DNA from: Phyllostachys edulis
Taxonomy: Eukaryota; Streptophyta; Magnoliopsida; Poales; Poaceae
Assembly (NCBI GenBank): GCA_036346405.1
Contig: CM070548.1
Location: forward strand, 48,713,779-48,777,778
Reading direction: 5' to 3'
DNA length: 64,000 bases
Under the pieces are notes generated by a model. That model was not told the DNA's origin. It saw only the letters and a program-made list of their open reading frames with translations, and ran no database searches. A program made the position numbers and the translations under genes. Shown here piece after piece: positions 57,751 to 64,000 of this stretch; positions within the stretch are counted from its first letter, which is position 1; every line of letters begins with the position of its first letter.

Positions 57751-57779
57751 CTATTCGAATAGATTTACTCTCTGCAGAG
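57751..57779. repeat. Twin palindromes in LTR G4
   Basis: CTATTCGAATAG at 57751-57762 and CTCTGCAGAG at 57770-57779; order and spacing match G2 when read on the minus strand. Confidence 0.75.
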
Positions 57780-58596
57780 GTGGTACAACTTTACCCACGA
57801 GAGATAATTTGCTTTTGATGTCAGCCAATACACGCTTCCGAAGGCGTGCGACTAAGAAATTATCACAAGGTTGTTACAATGCTCTACCCTAAAGTATTTA
57901 TGCCCGCTAAGGTTTCACTTCCATTGGACCATCCATTCTCCGGAAGCCCCCTCTTGCGCCAGGTGGAAATACTGTCTAACAAACACTCACACATCAACAT
58001 GGCACAAGTAACAGTAGAGTATTACAAATTATTAAGCCTAGTCCTGCCCACACAGGACATGTGGTAGTACGGTGGAGTTTAGCAAAAGTGGCTCTCAGGC
58101 CAGTCCTTAATCAACTTGGGCAACATACCAAAACCCTGGACTTGATCAATAAAATGATTCAATCTTGTGCATAAACCTGCACCATCCTGACATCCGTTTT
58201 ACCCAAGTTTAAACTACCTTTGATTCTATTTTTTTTTTCAAAATCATTTGCAAGAGAGTCCATGGTAAAACAATACCATGGGCTTGTTTTAAACAAATTT
58301 GAAATTTTGGCCAAATTCCCCAAATTAAATATTTTTGGTCTAAGCATGTCTTGGCATAACATTTTCAAATGATCCTAGTTGATACTAATGTATCAACCAG
58401 GTTTTATCTATGGTGACAAGATGTTTAGTTCAATAACAACATTGGCCATACAAAGGATTATATGAATATCTATGAATTTAAAAATAGGTATTTAAATAAC
58501 TGAATTTAAATAAGCATGCAGTACATAATTTAAAAAAATAGAATTTCAATAATTTTAAATACTGGGATTCAAATATGATCAAAGAATGTAACTTGC

Positions 58597-58650
58597 CTTG
58601 CTCAAAAGTTTGGTCGTTGATTAATTTTGGTTCTTCGGATTCGTCAAAAT
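58597..58650 (-). other. Exon-like block 2 in LTR G4 (54 nt)
   Basis: On the minus strand: acceptor TTTCACGTATAG, donor CAAG|GCAAGT. Reads DFDESEEPKLINDQTFEQ in phase 1, with no stop. Confidence 0.45.
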
Positions 58651-60317
58651 CTATACGTGAAAATAAGACAAATTTAAATAAAATTCAAAATGAACTTCAA
58701 ATGAACTCCAAGTGAAATAATTTTAGTTTATATAGCTATATTATGATTTTATATAAATTTAGAAATTTGAATCACCTAAATCGGAGTTCGTATGAAGAAA
58801 TACGAGCTCCTGGAAGTTTAAATCCTAAAGAAATCCTAAAATCTGATTTTCTAAAATTATTGAATTATTTTTTCTAAAGGATATTCTATTTATTGCGTCA
58901 GCATTGCACAGTGGCTGAATCGGTCTATGACAAGTGGGCCCGCTGGTCAATGGACTGAGTCCATGACCGGTCAAAGGTCCTGATGAACCCGACCTACAAA
59001 AGCGATTAGGCATTGGGTGATCTGTTGCACATGTCTTGACGTGGCGCCACGTTGGTCTTGACTTCGGCGGAAAGTGCTTGCGCGGGCTGAGGTGGAGGTG
59101 ACGTGGCTGAGCCACGTAGGACCGACGATGGCAGGGCTAGGGCCCCTATGGTCACCGGCGCTCTGCACCACGGCGAAGCGAATGAGTAGTACCAGGGGCA
59201 AGAGGAGAAGACGGTGAACCTAATGTGCAGGGTTTCGACAACGCGGCATGGCAGGGTTGACGGCGGTGAGGTGAAAGGCAACGGCGAAGTTCGGTTCACG
59301 GCGGTGAGGTTGCTCTGGGGCTGCTCCGGTGGAATTAAGGCACGCACAAGGTAGCCCAAGTGATGGCGAGCACGATGGTGTGGTCGGGGGTGGCGGAGCG
59401 TCAGCGACGGCGGCGAATTTGGCGGCAGAGCGTCTAGGGCTCTGGCGGCTTTGAGCTTCAATTCTGGCGGCTAGAGAGGGGTAGAAGAGCTAGGACTTGG
59501 GGAAATGAGCTGCGGGGATGAAAGCGAAGGTGATGCCCCCTTTTATATGGCTCGGGGGTCACTGAAGTGGTGAGGACGTGCATGACCGTTTCCATGCCGG
59601 CGCAGCGGTGAGGAAAAGAGAAATTAAGAAGGTTTAAGGAGGAACAAACGGGCGCTTTGAGCGAGTCAGAGATCGTGGAGTTTAAAGGCATCAAGTGCGC
59701 GCAAAAAGGGGAAGTAACAGGCGCTTTTAAGAGCTAAGCGAAAGGGCGACAATGGCGGCATCGCGAGGTAGAAGAAGGTGCGGGGACTAAGGCACTGTAA
59801 CGACGGTCCCACCCATCAGTGAAAGAAAGAAAACAGTAAAATAACGGGTGGTAAAATGGCCGTTTGATTTGGATCCGACGGTCTGAAATGATTGGGACGT
59901 TCAGACGTTCGAAGGATTCATTGAAATCTGACCGTTCATTTGCGATCCAATGGTTGGATGAGATGACGCGTGGGCAAGCGGGCCGTGCAGTGTGGAAAGA
60001 TGGATTGGGTCGGCTAAGATCGGCCCAAACATTGTGCGGGGATTTTTAAAGGTTTAACAATTTAAATAATCCTGATAATTCAAATAGGCTTTAGAAAATA
60101 GCAAATAAAATCCAAAAATTATGAGAAAATTCACAAAAATTCTCAAAGACATTCTGGACTTAAATAAAATATTTCCAACTTAAACTTGGTAATAGTTTTT
60201 GCAAATAAATTTGTTTTGCCTTTAAAATAATTAAGAAAAGCTTTTAAGAAGTCTAGAAATTCCAAGGAAAATAATTTAAGTTTTATTTTGCCAAAAGGGA
60301 AAATTTGGGATGTTACA

Positions 60318-60699
60318 GACATACACAAGGATTTCACCGTGTATTGTGATGCATCCCGCCACGGCCTCGGTTGTGTGCTGATGCAGGAAGGCAAAGTAGT
60401 GGCCTATGCCTCACGTCAACTGCGGCCACATGAAGCTAATTATCTGACCCACGATTTGGTGTTAGCAGCTGTGGTTCATGCTGTGAAGATCTGGAGACAT
60501 TATCTTATCGGCAATCGGTGTGAGATATACTCGGATCATAAAAGCCTAAAGTACTTCTTCACACAACCTGATCTCAATTTGAGGCAATGAAGATGGCTCG
60601 AATTGATCAAATATTATGACTTAGGCATTCATTACCATCCTGGTAAAGCCAACATTGTAGCCGATGCTCTCAGCCGGAAACTTCGCTGCATGAGTGCAT
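60318..60699 (+). pseudogene. Orphan gypsy RNase H fragment
   Basis: HKDFTVYCDASRHGLGCVL, ASRQLRPHEANYLTHDL, SDHKSLKYFFTQPDLNLRQ and VADALSRK are the RNase H end of gypsy pol. A TGA replaces an Arg codon at about 60588. The fragment is homologous to G2 53590-53940 but belongs to another copy. It is bounded by LTR G4 on the left and LTR G5 on the right, and no other part of its element is visible. Confidence 0.88.
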
Positions 60700-61670
60700 T
60701 GTAACATCCCAAAGTGCTGTTACCAAAATAAAAATAAAAATATTATTTTATTGGATTTTCTGAGATTTGAAAGAGTTTTATTGTTTTTCTTGAATTTCTA
60801 AAGTATTAAAAGTCAAAAATAAAATTTATTGAAGTCTTTGAAGTTTTCTTGGATTTTAAAGTGAAAAATAAAAATTTAATTAATTTCTAGAATTTTTGGA
60901 AATTTTAAATGCTTTTCCTAATTATTTTAAAGCCAAAACAAATATATTACCAAAGTTAAGTTGGAAATATTTTATTTAGGTCCAAAATGTCTTTGAGAAT
61001 CTCTATGAATTTTCTCATAAAGTTTGGATTTTATTTGCTATTTTCTAAAGCTATTTTGAATTATCAGAATTAAATCAATTGGAAAATCAATAGAAAACCT
61101 CAGCACAGTGTTTGGGCCGAATCTCTAACTCGGCCCAACTCCTTTCCATGCGCACATGGCGCACACGGCCATCTCCTTCCGCGCGCTCGTGTTTCGACTG
61201 TTGGATTGCGAATCAATGGACTGATTAGTGTCAAGTGCGGACGGTCCGAACGTCACATCAATGTGGACCGTTCGATCTGATTTTAACGGCCAGGATTTGT
61301 TGAAAACTTTGGACAGTCCGAACGACCCACTTAGTGTGGACCATTCGATTTAAATCCAACGGCCAACGCTTCGTCACTTCCTTTCCTTTCTTTTCTTTCA
61401 CCGACAAGTGGGGCCACCGTGAACAGTGCCTTTGTCTTCTTTCCTTTCTTCCTCGAGCCCGTGTCCGCCATTGCCGCTGTTGAAAACCTTTCCAAAATCG
61501 AGCAAATCCGGCCGCATCTCCCTAATTGGCACGCACATTCAATTCGTGGATTTACTCCGCCTCCGACACAGTCCTTTCTTTCCTTTCCTCCACCCTAAAT
61601 CCCCGATTTTGCTCCGCTGTGCCGCACGGACCTTCTTGGGCGATACGGCGAACCCGTGCCACCCTCGTCC

Positions 61671-61678
61671 TATAAAAG
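61671..61678 (+). promoter_or_regulatory. TATA box 1 in LTR G5
   Basis: TATAAAAG in CCTATAAAAGGATGCCCCGG, first copy of the duplicated promoter block. Confidence 0.6.
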
Positions 61679-62605
61679 GATGCCCCGGGTGTGCCTTGGA
61701 GCACTCATCCTAACGCCCCAAACCATTTCCCTCCAATCCCTCGTTAGAGCCCGGATTTTTAAGTTTCTCGCTTGCGGTGAAACTTCGTTTCTTCTCCGAT
61801 TCCGGCGCCCCCGTTGAAGCTTCGCCCTCGTCTCCACCACCATCGGCATCACCGCGTCATCACGAAGCCGGTGCGCACATTCACTTCGCTGGAGAAGCTC
61901 AGGAGCCACTACTTCGTCGACAACCAAAGCTCGCCACCGCTAAAGCTCGCCGCCGACAACCTTTTAGCCACACCCACTCGCATCGAAGGTAGTCTTTAGA
62001 TTCAGCTTGTCACCCTCTTTCGTTTGGTACCACCCGTGCGTCTCGCCGTGGCGTAGAACATCGGTGAGCCTGAACCCTAGCGCTGCCCCTCACCGGTCTG
62101 ACGTGGCCCAGCCACCTCAACACCATGTCATCGCCACGTCGCCTCTACGTGTGCGTTTTCCGAAGTCGGCACCTCGTGGTCTTTGGCGGCGGCGCTTCTT
62201 GCAAGCGTCTCTGTCGTGGGACCCACCTGTTAGTGGCACACCCGCACATAGTCCGAACGGCCCACTCAGTGTGGACCGTTTGATTTAAATCCAACGGCCA
62301 ACACTTCGTCACTTCCTTTTCTTTCCTTTCTTTCACCGACAAGTGGGGCCACTGTGAACAGTGCCTTCATCTTCTTTCCTTTCTTCCTTGCGCCTGTGTC
62401 CGCCATTGTCGCTGTTCAAAACCTTTCCAAAACCGAGCAAATCTGGCCGCATCTCCCTAATTGGCACGTGCATTCAATTCGTGGATTTACTCCGCCTCCA
62501 ACACAGTCCTCTCTTTCCTTTCCTCCACCCTAAATCCCTGATTTTGCTCCGCCGTGCCGCACGGACCTTCTTGGGCGATACGGTGAACCCGTGCCACCCT
62601 CGCCC

Positions 62606-62613
62606 TATAAAAG
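62606..62613 (+). promoter_or_regulatory. TATA box 2 in LTR G5
   Basis: TATAAAAG in CCTATAAAAGGACGCCCCGG, second copy, 935 bp downstream of the first. Confidence 0.6.
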
Positions 62614-63452
62614 GACGCCCCGGGTGTGCCTTGGAGCACTCATCTCAACGCCCCAAACCATCTCCCTCCAATCCCTCGCTAGAGACCGGATTTTGAAGTT
62701 TCTCACTGGCGGTGAAACTTCGTTTCTTCTCCGATTCTGGCACCCCCGTTGAAGCTTCGCCCTCGTCTCCACCACCGTCGGCATCACCGCGTCATCACGA
62801 AGCCGGTGTGCACATTCACTTCTCTAGAGGACCTCGGGAACCACTACTTCGTCGACAACCAAAGTTTGCCTCCGCTAAAGCTCACCGCTGACAACCTTTT
62901 AGGCACGCCCACTCGCATATAAGGTAGTCTTTAGATTCAGCTTGTCTCCCTCTTTCGTTTGGTACCACCCGCGCGTCTCGCTATGGCGTAGAACATCGGC
63001 GAGCCCGAATCCTAGTGCCGCCCCTCACCGGTCTGATGTGGCCCAGCCACCTCAGCACCATGTCATCGCCACGTTGCCTCCACGTGTGCGTTTTCATTGA
63101 AGTCGACACCTCGTGGTATTGGCGCCGGCCTAAGAATCGCTCTCTGTCGTGGGACCCACTGTCGATGGCACACCAAGACTGATCGCACGCCGATGCGAAG
63201 AAACCGGATTTTCCTTTAGGAAAATAATTCGGGAAATCTATTAAAATTTGATTTAGGGTTTAATTTAGATTTAAACTTCCAGGAGCTCGTATTTCTTCAT
63301 ACGAACTTCGATTTAGGTGATTCAAATTGCTAAATTTATATAAAATCAAGATCTAGCTATCTAAACTAAAATTATTTGATTTGGAGTTAGTTTGATTTGT
63401 ATTTTTAAATTTATTTGATTTTCATTTGAATTTGTCATATTTTCACGTATAG

Positions 63453-63515
63453 ACTTCGACGACTCTAAAGAGTTTGATCCTTCAGAGGACTTAGAATACC
63501 AAGACTTCAACAAAG
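63453..63515 (+). other. Exon-like block 2 in LTR G5 (63 nt)
   Basis: Acceptor TTTCACGTATAG, donor AAAG|GCAAGT. Reads DFDDSKEFDPSEDLEYQDF in phase 1 without a stop. Block 3 lies outside the window. Confidence 0.45.
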
Positions 63516-64000
63516 GCAAGTTATAACATTGATGATGTTGATCCCAGTATTTTAAAGTTAATTAATTCTATTTTAAATTATTATTGCATGCATAATTTTA
63601 ATCAGTTATTTTGATTCCTTGTTCAAATCCTTTGATACTCCAATGCCTTTTGTATAGCCCAATTTGATGATTGCATTATCAATTCCTTGTCACCTTAGGG
63701 AAAATGAAAATAGAAATAATTATATGCTTAGCCACTGCTTAGAACAGAATCATGTTTTTGGGAGTTTTAGCCAAATTATTCAAATTGAATTAAATTGAGT
63801 CTATGGTATTGTCTTACCATAAAATGTTTATGAAAACGATTTTACTTGGGAAAATAAAATCAAATGATGGTTTGGACTTGGGCAAATTGGATGGCTGGTG
63901 GGTGTAGGTTTATGCATGGACTTAACTTGGTTAAGGTTAAGGCCTAGGGTTTGTTTTGAAAGACGCCCAAGTCAGTTAAGGACCGGTCTTTGAGCCGCAC

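Larger units (their letters stand above)
57168..60317 (-). repeat. Gypsy LTR G4, inverted relative to G3 and G5
   Basis: Read on the minus strand it runs TGTAACATCCCAAATTTTCC to ACTGTGTACA, 3150 bp, a complete LTR. The flanking 5-mers GCTAG (57163-57167) and GACAT (60318-60322) do not match, so this is not a simple solo-LTR insertion. Twin palindromes lie at 57751-57779 and a hairpin at 57402-57420. Confidence 0.82.
61315..63173 (+). repeat. Tandem duplication inside LTR G5
   Basis: Unit 1 is 61315-62249 and unit 2 is 62250 to about 63173, offset 935 bp. Each unit has AGTCCGAACG, a TATAAAAGGA-type box (61671 and 62606), the same leader and a donor AAG|GTAGTC (61988 and 62923). Small differences between copies show that the duplication is not brand new. 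Confidence 0.88.
60700..64000 (+). repeat. Gypsy LTR G5 (runs off the window), with tandem promoter duplication
   Basis: It starts TGTAACATCCCAAAG; left target bases are TGCAT (60695-60699). It is collinear with G3 and with G4 read in reverse, apart from a tandem duplication of about 935 bp. The 3' end, PBS and internal region lie beyond position 64000. Confidence 0.8.

Noticed and set aside
57168..60317. Simple solo-LTR insertion for G4
   Set aside because: Flanking 5-mers GCTAG and GACAT do not match and the DNA on the two sides belongs to different elements.
61426..62696. Conserved pair of about 95-111-codon frames in LTR G5
   Set aside because: They are copies of one tandem duplication, start upstream of the TATA box and overlap the promoter; similarity reflects duplication, not selection.

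Overview
The window is nuclear DNA from a grass (Poaceae). It holds split plant exons with GT-AG (once GC-AG) introns, Stowaway, Tourist, Mutator and hAT elements with their expected target duplications (TSDs), and nested Ty1/copia and Ty3/gypsy retrotransposons with grass-type long terminal repeats (LTRs). I cannot fix the species. No rRNA, tRNA or CRISPR locus was recognised.

1-15.4 kb: a Mutator-like element (126-815) precedes the only clear host gene. This is the 3' two thirds of an importin-beta/importin-7-8-like nuclear transport receptor (SAD2 type), with fifteen exons from 1157 to the stop at 14815-14817 and no break in frame. Two introns are swollen by transposons: a miniature LTR element split by a 4.1-kb hAT transposon, which itself carries a nested hAT MITE, and a Ds-like deletion derivative of the same hAT that carries another MITE.

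15.4-30 kb: a probable non-autonomous DNA transposon is split by an 11.7-kb Sirevirus-type copia element (17518-29178, TSD CAAGC). The copia element has 1.8-kb LTRs, gag, pol, a 488-codon accessory reading frame after RNase H, and repeated polypurine tracts. 30-38 kb: a short candidate exon split by an internally deleted copia element (30361-33314), a 1.2-kb array with a 10-bp period, low-information DNA, a Stowaway MITE and a Tourist MITE.

38.3-64 kb: nested gypsy elements with long (3-4 kb) LTRs. Element G1 (LTR 38313-44380, interrupted by a solo LTR with TSD GTAAA) has a reading frame ahead of gag, then gag, and is cut by element G2 (47399). G2 has gag, protease, RT, RNase H and integrase, and is cut by LTR G3 (54892). 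G3 abuts an inverted LTR (G4), an orphan RNase H fragment, and LTR G5, which has a tandemly duplicated promoter block and runs off the window.

The most unusual signal is shared by the long gypsy LTRs. Each has splice-site-flanked short blocks whose length is divisible by three, followed by a phase-compatible third block ending in a stop where that part is present. Paired palindromes and a hairpin with compensatory changes lie near them. Most premature stops in these elements are TAG replacing CAG or TGA replacing CGA, without frameshifts, as expected from deamination of methylated CHG and CG cytosines.
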